From NCBI GenBank assembly GCA_028023455.1, contig JAQFVV010012544.1, positions 2,934,396-2,998,395 of the forward strand: a stretch of 64,000 bases of DNA, given 5' to 3'. The notes under the pieces are model-generated. The model had not been told where the DNA came from. It did no database searches and saw only the letters and a program-made list of their open reading frames with translations. The first letter of the stretch is position 1. Each line of letters opens with the position of its first letter. The DNA is from Epiperipatus broadwayi (lineage: Eukaryota > Onychophora > Udeonychophora > Euonychophora > Peripatidae). Below, piece after piece: positions 48,613-60,179 of the stretch. Made by a program: the position numbers and the translations under genes.

Positions 48613-48838
48613 TTACATATAAATATAATATATATTATAATTAACAAAATCGATGTTTAATTTATTAAAAATTAGAGATATATTTTTCAACAAAATTGGA
48701 AAAGAATAAATATCTTTATGCTGTTCCTCCACAAAATAATAATCAGAAAATAATAAATTCTTTACAACAGCTATATAAATATCAAAAAAATTTTTATGCA
48801 TTAAAAGCCTTTTTCAGCACCTGATTTGATGCTCTTTT
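48613..48838 (-). pseudogene. Start of a second Penelope unit joined to the 3' end of the minus copy
   Basis: Immediately after the family-1 3' end (GCTGAAAAAGGCTTTTAATGC, minus strand), an open frame of 62 codons begins MHKNFFDIYIAVVKNLLFSD and includes YSFPIL. The same TTCTTTTCCAATTTTG stretch opens the plus copy near 50785. This suggests head-to-tail joining of units, as in the pseudo-LTR structure of Penelope-like elements. Confidence 0.45.
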
Positions 48839-49494
48839 CAAATGTTAATAATCTATTACATTTACGAACTATTTCAGACATAAAACCATCTAGTGTTCAA
48901 TAATGAAATTAAAACAAACAATACCAATATAAATCATTAAAATAAATCAAAACCGATATATACAAATCCAGTAATTACAAAATAATTGACTATATCATAA
49001 CAATACAATAAATAAAATAAATTACATGCATTTTTTTTTTTTTTACAATTATATATATATGTCAATTTATATAATTTTCCATTCATTTTTAATTAACCAA
49101 ATTTATAGAAGTCTTGTAAATATTCATACAATTATTTAAATTATTTTTAATATAGTATGTTTCATATATTTGTCTTCTTTTTGGATCTTTGATGTAATTT
49201 AAACATTTAATACTTTTTGTAGCATCTATTCTATATCCATATTTCAAGTAATGAATGTGTAATGCAGATTTATCATCTCTTCTATTAATTGCATTATTAT
49301 GTTCTTTGGCTCTTACCTGTAATTGTTTGCCAGTATGCCCAAAGTAAATCATTTTACAAATTTCACATGTAATTTTATATACAATTCCTTTTTTGTACTG
49401 TATATCATCTCTTAACCTATAATTACCTATTAATAGATTGAGATTTTTACTGTTTGACCAGCCAATATTTATATTCTTCTCAATATAATTTTTG
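48839..49494 (-). pseudogene. Penelope-like element: GIY-YIG endonuclease domain and 3' UTR (minus copy)
   Basis: The frame 49089-49352 reads IYFGHTGKQLQVRAKEHNNA, the YIG half of a GIY-YIG nuclease followed by its R...EH segment. The upstream GIVYKITCEICK (GIY half with a C-x2-C) lies in the adjoining sequence but in another frame, so a frameshift near 49495 separates it from the RT frame. Penelope-like elements use RT plus GIY-YIG for telomere- or nick-primed insertion. The 3' UTR runs to about 48839. Confidence 0.85.
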
Positions 49495-50580
49495 TTATAT
49501 CTTAATGTATATATATCTTAGAATAATATGAAAGTCTAATCCATTTCTTATTTGATTCATAACCTCAATACCATTATTTTCCTCAGAAATTTTATCACCC
49601 ACTACAGATGTTTTAGAATTAAAAAATATATTTTTAATAGTTTTAGGATTATATCCATAATCTTTATATAATTTAATAAATTGATTCTTTTGTAACTGAG
49701 CTACACTTTTATCTATATTATATTTATCATTCCTATATTTAAAATTTTTAATAACTGCTAATTTTTGCACCCATGCTTGTTGTGAATCTACATGAATAAT
49801 TTTTCTTAATTTATGTTCTTTAATAAAATGTTTTAACTTAATTTTATTATCTTTATCTATATTAATTTCTATATCTAAATATTTAATTTTATCTTCAAAT
49901 TCTACTTTTGTAAATTTAATTTTATATATATTATTATTAAATTCATTATAAATATTATTCATTGCTCTTTTATTACCAATAATTAAAATATCATCAACAT
50001 ATCTAGAATAATGTATTATTTCTTGACTAATTATCCTTTTTTTAATTACAATATTTTCTAATTCATTTATAAATATTGATGAGATTAACCCACTAATTGC
50101 ACAACCCATAACCCATCCCTCATGTATATACCAAAATTCATTATTATATTTAAAATATAAACTATTGTGTATTAATTTTAAACCCTCTTCAATAATATTT
50201 ATTATATTTATATCATCTATATGTTTACTTAAATTTTTTATTAATATATCTATACTTTTAAGTCTTAGAATACTTGGATACATTTTTCCAATATCCATTG
50301 TAAAAATACTTTGATTTCTATTTAATTTTATACTATTTAATTTATTAATAATACCCTCTGCATTCTTTATAGAATATTCACCATATCCTAAAATGCCTGT
50401 TGTCCATTTATTTCTATGCTTACAAAACTTCTGTAAAATAAAATTATTAAAGTTAAACAACAGCCTCAATGGGTTATTATTTTTGTGAGTTTTAACCTTT
50501 GTAAAAATATATGGATTTTTATAAGAAGAAGGATACAATAATTTATATTCATTTATATCTATAATTTTATAATCTTTCAT
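49495..50580 (-). CDS. Penelope-like element reverse transcriptase, minus copy (longest intact RT in the window)
   Basis: The 361-residue open frame carries the RT core in order: an early LLFNFNNFILQKF segment (about residue 39), motif A FTMDIGKMYPSI (about 93), motif B WVMGCAISGLISSIFINELE (about 155), motif C SRYVDDILIIG (about 193), and motif D DKIKYLDIEINI (about 231). The catalytic aspartates of A and of YVDD are intact. The N-terminal region is missing or frameshifted upstream of 50580 (homologous to 50785-51780 of the plus copy), and the endonuclease is out of frame downstream. The copy is therefore defective as a whole although its RT core is open. The plus copy at 50785-53660 is arranged head to head with it. 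Confidence 0.88.
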   Translation of the reverse strand: MKDYKIIDINEYKLLYPSSYKNPYIFTKVKTHKNNNPLRLLFNFNNFILQKFCKHRNKWTTGILGYGEYSIKNAEGIINKLNSIKLNRNQSIFTMDIGKMYPSILRLKSIDILIKNLSKHIDDINIINIIEEGLKLIHNSLYFKYNNEFWYIHEGWVMGCAISGLISSIFINELENIVIKKRIISQEIIHYSRYVDDILIIGNKRAMNNIYNEFNNNIYKIKFTKVEFEDKIKYLDIEINIDKDNKIKLKHFIKEHKLRKIIHVDSQQAWVQKLAVIKNFKYRNDKYNIDKSVAQLQKNQFIKLYKDYGYNPKTIKNIFFNSKTSVVGDKISEENNGIEVMNQIRNGLDFHIILRYIYIKI

Positions 50581-50785
50581 TTTATTAAGTAGTTTTAAAT
50601 ATTTGGGTTTTTTTATCCCTGTAGTTGGATCTTTTAATAATGCAATATATCCTGGTTTAATTATTAAATCTTCTATCCTGTCAATATAATCCTTATGATA
50701 CAGGACAACAAATCTATTACCTTTATCCTCTTTATAGTCACAAGCCTCCTATATTTATAGTTCTTATAAGTAATTATTCTTTTCC
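50581..50785 (-). pseudogene. Penelope-like minus copy, remaining upstream part
   Basis: It aligns with 51570-51780 of the plus copy (KEDKGNRFVV-like codons, then DRIEDLI) with a deletion of about 40 bp. Similarity stops at about 50785, where the two head-to-head copies meet. Confidence 0.7.
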
Positions 50786-51780
50786 AATTTTGATGATATT
50801 AGTAATATTTATAAATGTTTTAAATCTATTTATGTATTACGTGGCATAATAAATGATTATAATTTATCAGGTTTATGGACTTTTTTGAAGAATGATCTTA
50901 ATTTACAAGAAATATGAAAAGTAAAAAATTTACCTAGTTTATGTATTTATATTGAAGAAATTAAAGGTCAATTAACCTATTTAAATAATTGCAAATTATA
51001 TAAAGTAATTTCTCATGCTTGTAAAATTACAATAAAAAATAATAAAAAAGATATCTGGTGACTGGAAATTAAAAATGAAATTAGAAAATTATATTCTTCA
51101 AATTTTTATAGACGAAAAATATGATATATATTAAATAAAAATATTTGGAAATTTAAATTTTTAAGAAAAGATATTAAAAAATTATTAATAAAAATAAATA
51201 AATGGGAAGATTTCAACATATTTTTATAAGAACAAATGGAATCATCATATAATTATTAAATATAAAAAAAAAATGGACATGGATGTTAAATAAATATTGG
51301 ACAAAAAATTCGAATTGTAATTTTAAAGATCAAAGATTTTACAAGTTCATAGGTTATAACGAGGAACAGCAGAATAATTTTATAAATCTAACGTCAATTA
51401 AATTTTCTAAAGAACAAAACATGTTATTGAGTAAAGAGACCATCTTTATACCTATAATAGATAAAGATATTAATAAGAAGATTGTTACTGATATTGAATT
51501 AGCGAATATATCAGTTGATGATAAAAATAAAATTGTTTATTAAATAACGACTTATATGAAAAGAAAATTACTTATAAGGACTATAAATATAGGAGACTTG
51601 TTACTAATATTAGAAAGATCTGTATTTATGAAAGGATTACTATTTGTAAAGAGGATAAAGGTAATAGGTTTGTTGTCATGTATCATAAGGATTATATTGA
51701 TAGGATAGAAGATGAAATAAATTAAGAAGGATATCGTAAATTACTGAAAATACAACTACAGGAATAAAAAACAAATATTT
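50785..51780 (+). pseudogene. Penelope-like element, plus copy: N-terminal region
   Basis: Broken frames give a K/N/I/L-rich N-terminus (NDYNLSGLWTFLKNDLNLQE, then a stop). The open frame 51283-51543 includes FIGYNEEQQNNFINLTSIKF and PIIDKDINKKIVTD. This part precedes the RT in the element and is absent from the minus copy. Confidence 0.65.
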
Positions 51781-52614
51781 AAAACTACTTAATAAAATGA
51801 AAGATTGTAAAATTATAGATATAAATGAATATAAATTATTGTATCCTTCTTCTTATGAGAATCCATATATTTTTATAAAAGTTAAACTCACAAAAATAAT
51901 AACCCATTGAGGCTGTTATTTAACTTTAGTAATTTTATTTTACAGAAGTTTTGTAAGTATATAAATAAATGGATAACAAGTATTTTAGGATATGGTGAAT
52001 ATTCTATAAAGAATGCAAATGTTATTTATTAATAAATTAAGTAGCATAAAATTAAATAGGAATCAAAGTATTTTTACAATGGATATTGAAAAAATGTATC
52101 CAAGTATTCCACGACTTAAAAGTATAGATATATTAATAAAAAAAAATTAAGTAATCATATAGATGATATAAATATAATAAATATTATTGAAGAGGGTTTA
52201 AAATTAATACACAATAGTTTATATTTTAAATATAATAATGAATTTTGGTATATACATGAGGGATGGGTTATGGGTTGTGCAATTATAGTGGGTTAATCTC
52301 ATCAATATTTATAAATGAATTAGAAAATATTGTAATTAAAAAAAGGATAATTAGTCAAGAAATAATACATTATTCTAGATATGTTGATGATATTTTAATT
52401 ATTGGTAATAAAAGAGCAATGAATAATATTTATAATGAATTTAATAATAATATATATATAGCTAATTAAATTTACAAAAGTAGAATTTGAAGATAAAATT
52501 AAATATTTAGATATAGAAATTAATATAGATAAAGATAATAAAATTAAGTTAAAACATTTTATTAAAGAACATAAATTAAGAAAAATTATTCATGTAGATT
52601 CACAACAAGCATGG
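51781..52614 (+). pseudogene. Penelope-like element, plus copy: broken RT domain
   Basis: It is the counterpart of the minus-copy RT. Motif A (FTMDIEKMYPSI) and motif C (SRYVDDILIIG, about 52375-52410) are readable, but single- and two-base indels disrupt the frame. One is at motif B, where the plus copy has GCAATTATAGTGGG against GCAATTAGTGGG in the minus copy. Another follows NNNIY near 52460. Confidence 0.85.
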
Positions 52615-53345
52615 GTGCAAAAATTGGCAGTTATTAAAAATTTTAAATATAGGAATGATAAATATAATATAGATAAAAGTGTAGCTCAGTTACAAAAGAA
52701 TCAATTTATTAAATTATATAAAGATTATGGATATAATCCTAAAACTATTAAAAATATATTTTTTAATTCTAAAACATCTGTAGTGGGTGATAAAATTTCT
52801 GAGAAAAATAATGGTATTGATAATGGTAATAATAAATCAAATAAGAAATGGATTAGACTTTCATATTATCCTAAGATATATAATACATTAAGATATAACA
52901 AAAATTATATTGAGAAGGATATAAATATTGGCTGGTCAAACAGTAAAAATCTTGATCTATTAGTAAGTAATTATAGGTTAAGAGATGATATATGGTACAA
53001 AAAAGGAATTGTATATAAAATTACATGTGAAATTTGTAAAATGATTTAGTTTGGGCATACTGGCAAACAATTAGAGGTAAGAGCCAAAGAACATAATAAT
53101 GCAATTAATAGAAAAAATTACAACTCTACATTATACATTCATTACTTAAATACAGGCATAGATTAGATGCTACAATAAGTATTGAATGTTTGAATTACAT
53201 TAAAGATCCAAAAAGAAGACAAATATATGAATCATACTATATTAAAAATAATTTAAATAATTATATGAATATTGACAAGACTTCTATAAATTTGGTTAAT
53301 AATTGGTTAATTAAAAATGAATGGAAAATTATATAAATTGACATC
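52615..53345 (+). pseudogene. Penelope-like element, plus copy: RT C-terminus and GIY-YIG
   Basis: The open frame 52615-53049 is intact from the RT thumb (MQKLAVIKNFKYRNDKYNID) through GIVYKITCEICKM, showing that RT and endonuclease are one continuous protein. It then stops at TAG where the minus copy has a Y codon (IYFGHTG). The remaining endonuclease (GHTGKQL, RAKEHNNAINR) follows the stop with further frameshifts. Confidence 0.88.
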
Positions 53346-53670
53346 TATATAATTGTAAAAAAAAAAAATGCATGTGATTTATTTTATTTATTGTTTATGA
53401 TATAGTCAATTATTTTATAATTACTGGATTTATATATGCAGGTTTTGATTTATTTTTAATGATTTCTATTGGGATAGTTTGTTTTAGTTTCATTATTGAA
53501 CACTAGATGGTTTTATGTTTGAAATAGTTTGTTAATGTAATAGCTTATTAACATTGAAAAGGGCACCAAATCAGATGCTGAAAGAGGCTTTTAATGTATA
53601 AAAAATTGTGATATTTATATAGCTGTTGTAAAGAATTTATTATTTTTTGATTATTATTTTTCAACAAATA
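53346..53670 (+). repeat. Penelope-like element, plus copy: 3' UTR and junction
   Basis: It aligns with the 3' UTRs of the minus copy (48839-49080) and of the fragment at 6480-6650/7468-7565. Like the minus copy it runs past the GCTGAAAGAGGCTTTTAATG end into a TATAGCTGTTGTAAAGAATT stretch, the start of the next unit, then loses similarity. Confidence 0.75.
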
Positions 53671-55089
53671 TTTGTATAGTTATGAATCTACATTTATTTC
53701 ATTGTTATAATTTCTTCAAGTATTTCATGTGTAATGCAATTATTTTTGTTTGATTTTCTGTTATAAAATCATGAAAGTGTATTTTATTTGAATATATTTA
53801 AAATATAAATTATAAGTGTCTATGGTAATAAATAATTATAAAAAAATTAGCAAAAAATAATATAAAAATCAAGGTTTTTTTTATATCTAGCCATCACGAC
53901 TTACTGAGAAGCACATGCAGTATTTTTTACTTAATTGTTTCATTTTTGTGACTTATTAAACAAAAGGAAATTATTATTTTTTTATTAACATATCAAAGTA
54001 TCATTTGTTTTTCCCTGTTAACATTCTCCATTTGCATTCAAGTAGTAATTCATTCTATTTCTTTCAGAGCCACCTATTATATGCTTAAGTAATCAATGGA
54101 TACTGGATGGTAATGCTAACCAATTCTTCTAACATGGCTATTAATTGTCATCAATGAAAAGCATTCAATTTGCAGACACTCATCTAATAATCATCTCTTT
54201 CTTTTGTATTATCCAAGCCATTGATATAAGATTCAAACACCCAAAAGTTTTAAATCCCAATCAACTTTCTTGTATAGTATATAATGTACTAACACAAACA
54301 GAAAAAATAAGAATAACACACTAAACCAGGTATACAAACATAGGTATGCAAAGCTATTACAAATAAATTAAGTGGGGAATAAAGTTACAAGTCTTTTTAG
54401 TGATCTCATTAATATGTTAATTGTACCCATTTGATACTTTGACAAAAAATAATATATATCAAATATTGTGCCACATGATTTTTTCAGCTTACAATCAATA
54501 TCTGTATTTTGAACAGTGATTCACTCTATTTACTCTAATTTAAAATGATATATTGTAAACTAGAATAATCAATAAATCCTAGATAGCAGTGCCAATCTAA
54601 TCTTGGGCATATTATTGGCTATTAATTTTCTTAAATAAGGAGATTTGGTACTCATATTTTAGTTTGGTTATTTAAAAGAAATAAAGGTGGAGACTCAATA
54701 TGCATGTGCAAATTCAATACTCATTGACAATCCAGTAACCCAAAATTAGTCTGTATACTTGATTGGCACTGACATTTGCGATCTATTGTTTATTCAAATA
54801 CATATTAAATTGTTTTGCAATAGAGTAAAAAGTAGAATAAATTAATGTTTTTAAAATGCCTTTTTTTTTTAAAAAATAATAATTTGTATATTAATTTTTC
54901 TGCTAGAAGCGGATATTTTAACTATGCGATAATTAATGAAGTAATGAAATTGCTAGGATACCATTTATAACTATTGCAATTTTAAAAAATGATTTTAAAA
55001 TGTTTCACTTTGGATGGCATAGTCATTGCTTTAGATATACATACACACTTGTGGTTTAAAAATTATTTGCAATATTTAATTGCTTTCAT
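53671..55089. other. Intergenic stretch, possible old tandem duplication
   Basis: Segments near 54040-54150 and 54510-54640 share CTCTATTT...AGTAATCAATGGAT and TGGCTATTAATT-like blocks in the same order, suggesting a diverged duplication with a period of about 480 bp. No coding evidence. Confidence 0.3.
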
Positions 55090-55530
55090 TTGGGAGAATA
55101 TGGTATGAAAAAGCATAAATACAATGCAAAGCTACCATTTGTTGAAGTTTTTAGGGGAAAAAGTTTGCTACATAACTTGAAATATAAAATTGCAAGATAT
55201 CCAATAAATAGAATAACGTTCCTAAATATGATCATATGTGTTTCATTTATTGGTTTACATAGTTATTACAAAACAATATGTTCAATTTTTGGGCTTTGTC
55301 TCTTTTTTTTCTTCATGGATTGCAATGTTCATACTTATTTACCAATGGTGTTAATGATGTTGATAATGACATTCATATATTATTGGCAAATACTTTATTA
55401 TTGTGGTGAATTATTACTTGACTTAAATATTATGTTATATTGCTGCTGCAACATTGTGTATATATTAGCTATGGCCACAAAATTTTGTAAATATTTTTTA
55501 TTTAATAATCTATATTGTAACGGTATATAA
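55090..55530 (+). CDS. Open frame of 146 codons, hydrophobic; not recognised
   Basis: It starts ATGGG within an AT-rich stretch and ends inside the first bases of the LTR at 55516. It predicts two or three hydrophobic segments (about residues 44-75, 84-103 and 108-132), the last with YWQILYYCGELLLDLNIMLY. This weakly recalls the last membrane segments of chemoreceptor-type proteins, but nothing diagnostic is present. Its length is unusual for random DNA of this composition. Its 3' end has been cut by the LTR insertion if it was ever a gene. No splice signals were found that would give a better model. Confidence 0.2.
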   Translation: MGEYGMKKHKYNAKLPFVEVFRGKSLLHNLKYKIARYPINRITFLNMIICVSFIGLHSYYKTICSIFGLCLFFFFMDCNVHTYLPMVLMMLIMTFIYYWQILYYCGELLLDLNIMLYCCCNIVYILAMATKFCKYFLFNNLYCNGI

Positions 55531-57449
55531 ATATGCTGTTACATTAATTTAAAATAACTAAGTTCGCAAATAAAAATAAATTTATTAAAAATCTAAAAGC
55601 TAAAAAAAAAATTAATTAAAGAGTTGTTAAACGTATATATTCGCACAGATGCAAAACTTTAAAAATATTTTTTTTAATAAATGAAAAAAGTGTTTGAACG
55701 TATATTTTGTAAAAAGATTTATATATTTTTGTAAATGGAAATGATTGTTTTATAAATTAATTGAAAAACAAGCTAGCCCTTGGGCTCTTGTATAATTAAA
55801 AAGTCTGATGAAAGATATATCGGAAAATAAAGAATTAGCTTGTCCAATATAGAAGCAGCAAATAAAGGCCCGGACCATAATGAAAAAATGGAACAGTGAC
55901 GTTTTCGTTCGTGGAATCCAGAGGAGGACTATAAAAGGAAAATGATTCAAATTAAGACGTTTCCTAACAGTGCCAGCTTGATTGTTTTTGAGAGTTGTGA
56001 AATTAACAACTAAAAGTAATTAAGAACTTTAAAGATTTGATCAGCTAATCTAGAATTTAAAAAAGGAACTTTATCTTACTTATGTTACAAATTAATTATA
56101 AATGTTTAATGTTTACATATTTGTTTGCTAAAAAAAAATCATTTACATTTTATTATTTTTTATTTGTATTAATATTTATTGTTTAAATTTTAAATGCATT
56201 AAATTTAAGTTGGGCATAGACGCTTGCATAGATTCGTTCACGTTTAATTACATTTTTGTTTTCATATATGATTAAAATATATAGACATTCGGTAAATAAT
56301 GATATCTTACATTGAATATCTAAAATGTATTTATTCGGATGTCTTGTTAGTTATTGGTGTCCATGTGGCATCTTATGATGAATGCCATTGGGTTTCTAGT
56401 GAATTCTCTCTGCAATTACATCAATGACTTTATATTTTGATCATGTATGTCTATGTTGACATGTTGTTTGAGCATGTAATCTGTGTAGTCGATCTATGCT
56501 CAACAATAAACAACAAACTTTTCTAAATCCATCTGTGCGAACTTATATAAATGTTAAATTTAAGTCGGGCATGAATGGCTATATAGATTTGTAAAGTTAT
56601 ATTAATTAATTAGGGGAGGGTAATCTTAGGTTATTTGTTTCGTAGTTAAATTAGGTCAATGGATTGGATATATTGGTGTAATTAGTAAATGTAGCATGAG
56701 ATCCGCTATGGGCAGGATTGCATATATATGCCGCACACACCCTGTTTGCCTATTGGAAATGGATAGTAAGATGGAAGATGTGGTCCATTCCTATGGAGTT
56801 TTTTGTTTATTGTTCTTCTCGCCAACAGATGTAGCATTCCTGTTTGGTTGAGAGAATGTCTTCTCTAACTCTACTTACTGTTCAGATGTACATTCATGAC
56901 AGTATAGTATTTTGTGCTGTTGTATTCATGCTGCATTGAATACATCGATATATCAGATGGATTGATGTTGGTTTGGCTGCGAACTTTTGGCCTAAGGTTA
57001 AATAAGGGATAGAATATTTTCTTTTCACATGCAGATCTATGTAGTCTATTCATACTCGACGATCTTAATAAAAATATTAAATTTATTCATACTCAACAAT
57101 CTTAAAATAATAATTTAAATTAAAAATTAATATAAAAATCTAAATAATAAATGTTATTCCTCAAATTTAAAATGATTATATATGTGTGTAAATAAATATT
57201 GTTTGTATGTTAATTACTGGCAGTAGCTTTTATTTTTTTTATATTTAAGATATAAACTAAAGATATAGATTATTATCTCTGCATCTCCACTGAGCTAGTG
57301 ACAATGGGATAACGATCTAAATATAAAATAAAGTGGGATCTTAACAGCGTATCTGCCTACTTTATAAATTTTTCTAGGTTCAAATGCCTAGATGTTGCCC
57401 TTGTAGTGCAGATTACAATAAGATTCGATTTTCTTTTGGATCATTATAA
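55516..57449 (+). repeat. 5' LTR (1.93 kb)
   Basis: It begins with the hairpin TGTAACGG...CTGTTACA. A TATA box (TATAAAAGG, 55930-55938) is followed by a start-like region (CAGTGCCAGCTTGATTG), and AATAAA lies at 56505-56510. The 56470-56520 and 57030-57110 parts contain related GTAGTC-ATACTCAACAATAAA-like sub-repeats. It reads through to the primer-binding site at 57451. Confidence 0.85.
55930..55938 (+). promoter_or_regulatory. TATA box of the 5' LTR
   Basis: TATAAAAGG in the left LTR corresponds to TTATAAGAGG in the right LTR (about 58484), so only the left copy keeps a strong TATA element. Confidence 0.5.
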
Positions 57450-57450
57450 C

Positions 57451-57469
57451 TGGCACCCAACATGAGGCT
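57451..57469 (+). other. Primer-binding site
   Basis: TGGCACCCAACATGAGGCT starts one base after the left LTR. TGG complements the CCA end of a tRNA, and TGGCxCCCAACxTGxGG is a well-known retroelement primer-site pattern. This fixes the element's orientation as plus. Confidence 0.75.
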
Positions 57470-58068
57470 GATCTTTAATAAACCACCGAGTGCCCTGAGA
57501 ATTTTAAAGATAAATCATGCCAGTAACATTTTTCTTTAAAAAGCAGTATATATTTTTGTATTAACATGATGTTATAGTCCGATGTGTAATAAACCACGAA
57601 TATTTTGAAAATTAAGCCAGTAATAATTTTTCTGAAATGTGTATGTATTTTTTTTTGTACTAATGAAAAGTTATTCTTTGAATTTTGTCTTAAAGGTACT
57701 GCCAGTAAGAAAAATTGTGCATATGTAAAAATAAATGCGAGGAATAAAATGTAATAATTACTATAAATCATAATTTTTTTTAAAAAAAGTCTTGTTCAAA
57801 ATCCAACCATTTTGATGTGTCTAATTAATACTTAAAAGTAGAAGAAAAGAAACTTGGAAGGGAGGGGGCATAAATTTAGCTGGTAGTAAAGAATAAGCAG
57901 TCAACATTTTTTTATCATTATATTTGTGTAATTACTGTTTTGTCTTTTAAAAAAAAAGTTTTGTCCTTTTAAAATTTTCATATATAATCAATTTGTGTAC
58001 CGTAATTACTAACACTAAGTAAATTCTTTTTTTTTAATGTTTTTGTTTTTTGAGGAAGTTTACTGATA
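57470..58068 (+). other. Interior of the LTR element
   Basis: No gag, protease, RT or integrase motif is present. The first part has two diverged tandem units (AATAAACCACCGAGTGCCCT at 57477 and AATAAACCACGAATATTTTG at 57588, each followed by GCCAGTAA and a TTTCT block). A purine tract (AAGAAAAGAAACTTGGAAGG and following Gs, 57842-57867) could be a polypurine tract but lies 200 bp from the right LTR. Confidence 0.6.
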
Positions 58069-60179
58069 TGTAATGGTATATAAATATGCCATTACATTAA
58101 TTTAAAATAACTAAATTCGCAAATAAAAATAAATTTATTAAAAATCTAAAAGCTAAAAAAAAAAATTAATTAAAGAGTTGTTAAACGTATATATTCACAC
58201 AGATGCAAAACTTTAAAAATATATTTTTTTTAATAAATGAAAAAAGTGTTTGAACATATATTTTGTAAAAAGATTTATATATTTTTGTAAATGGAAATGA
58301 CTGTTTTATAAATGAATTGAAAAGCAAGCTAGCCCTTGGGCCCTTGTATAATTAAAAAGTCTGATGAAAGATAGATAGGAAAATAAAGAATTAGCTTGTC
58401 CAATATAGAAGCAGAAAATAAAGGCCTGGACCATAATGAAAAAATGGAACAGTGATGTTTTTCGTTCATGGAATCCATAGGAGGATTATAAGAGGAAAAC
58501 AATTCAAATTAAGACAGTTTCCTGACAGTGCCAGCTTGATTGTTTTTGAGAGTTGTGATAGGACGCACATATCACACTCTATTTGAAAAAATGAAGTCAC
58601 TGTAATTCCAAAATGAAACCAGCTAAGATCACCTCCAGTACATCATATCGGTCTTCCAATGGAGACATCACGGGAATTAGAAACAGGAACCTGGACTCTT
58701 CTACCATGATCTATGAGCTTTACAAATTAACAACTAAAAGTAATTAAGAACTTTAAAGATTTGATCAGCTAATCTAGATTTTAAAAAAGGAACTTTATCT
58801 GACTTATGTTTCAAATTAATTATAAATGTTTAATTTTTACATATTTGTTTGCTAAAAAAAATCATTTCCATTTTATTATTTTTTATTTGTATTAATATTT
58901 ATTGTTTAAATTTTAAATGCATTAAATTTAAGTTGGGCATAGACGCTTGCATAGATTCGTTCATGTTTAATTACGTTTTTGTTTTCATATATGATTAAAC
59001 TATATAGACATTCAGTAAATAATAATATCTTACATTGAGTATCTAAAATGTATATATTTGGATGTCTTGTTAGTTATTGGTGTCAATGTGGCATCTTATG
59101 ATGAATGCCATTGGGTTTCTAGTGAATTTCCTCTGCAATTACATCAGTGACTTTATATTTTGATCATGTATGTCTATGTTGAGATGTTTTTTGAGCATGT
59201 AATCTGTGTAGTCATTCTATGCTCAACATTAAACAACAAATTTTTCTAAATCCATCTGTGCAAACTTATATAAATGTTAAATTTAAGTCGGGTGTGAATG
59301 GCTATATAGATTTGTAAAGTTATATTAATTAATTAGGGGAGGGTATTCTTAGGTTATTTGTTTCATAGTTAAATTAGGTCAATGGATTGGATCATTGATG
59401 TAATTAGTAAATGTACCATGAGATTCACTACGGGCAGGATTGCATATATACGCCGCACACCCCCTGTTTGCCTATTGGAATTGGATAGTAAGACGGAAGC
59501 CGCGGTCCATTCCTATGAAGTTTTTTTTTGTTTATTGTTCTTCTCGCCAACAGATGTAGCATTCCTGTTTGGTTGAGAGACAATGTCTTCCCTAACTCTA
59601 CTTATTGTTCAGATGTACATTGCTGACAGTATAGTATTTTGTGCTGTTGTTTTCATGCTGAATTGAATACATTGATATATCAGATGGATTGACATTGGTT
59701 TGGCTGCAAACTTTTGGCCTAAGGTTAAATAAGGGATAGAATATTTTCTTTTCAAATGCAGATCTATGTAGTCTATTCATACTCGATGATCTTAATAAAA
59801 ATATTAAATTCATTCATACTCAACAATCTTAAAATAATAATTTAAATTAAAAATTAATATAAAAATCTAAATAATAAATGTTATTCCTCAAATTTAAAAT
59901 GATTATATATGTGCGTAAATAAATATTGTTTGTGTGTTAATTACTGGCAGTGGCTTTTATTTTTTTTATATTTAAGATATAAACTAAAGATATAGATTAT
60001 TATCTCTGCATCTCCACTGAGCTAGTGACAATGGGCTAACAATCTAAATATAAAATAATGGGATCTTAACAGCATATCTGCCTACTTTATAAATTTTTCT
60101 AGGTTCAAATGCTTAGATGGTGCCCTTGTAGTACAGATTATGATAAGATTTGATTTCACTTTCTTTTGGATCATTATAA
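58069..60179 (+). repeat. 3' LTR (2.11 kb) with a 165-bp insertion relative to the 5' LTR
   Basis: It is colinear with the left LTR throughout. Bases about 58558-58722, between GAGTTGTGA and AAATTAACAAC, are absent from the left copy. The right end stops at TCATTATAA before an AT microsatellite. Confidence 0.85.

Larger units (their letters stand above)
55516..60179 (+). mobile_element. LTR retrotransposon with long LTRs and nearly no interior (LARD/TRIM-like or internally deleted)
   Basis: Two direct repeats (55516-57449 and 58069-60179) begin TGTAA(C/T)GG and end TCATTATAA. They are flanked by TATAT on both outer sides (55511-55515 and 60180-60184, though the sequence there is low complexity). 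The left repeat is followed at once by a primer-binding-site-like sequence. The interior of about 620 bp has no gag or pol. The LTRs differ by scattered substitutions and one 165-bp insertion or deletion. Confidence 0.85.

Noticed and set aside
59382-59813. Short frames inside the right LTR (59382-59576 plus, 59598-59813 minus), partly shared with the left LTR
   Set aside because: They look alike only because the LTRs are repeats. The plus frame is broken in the left LTR and no protein motif is present.
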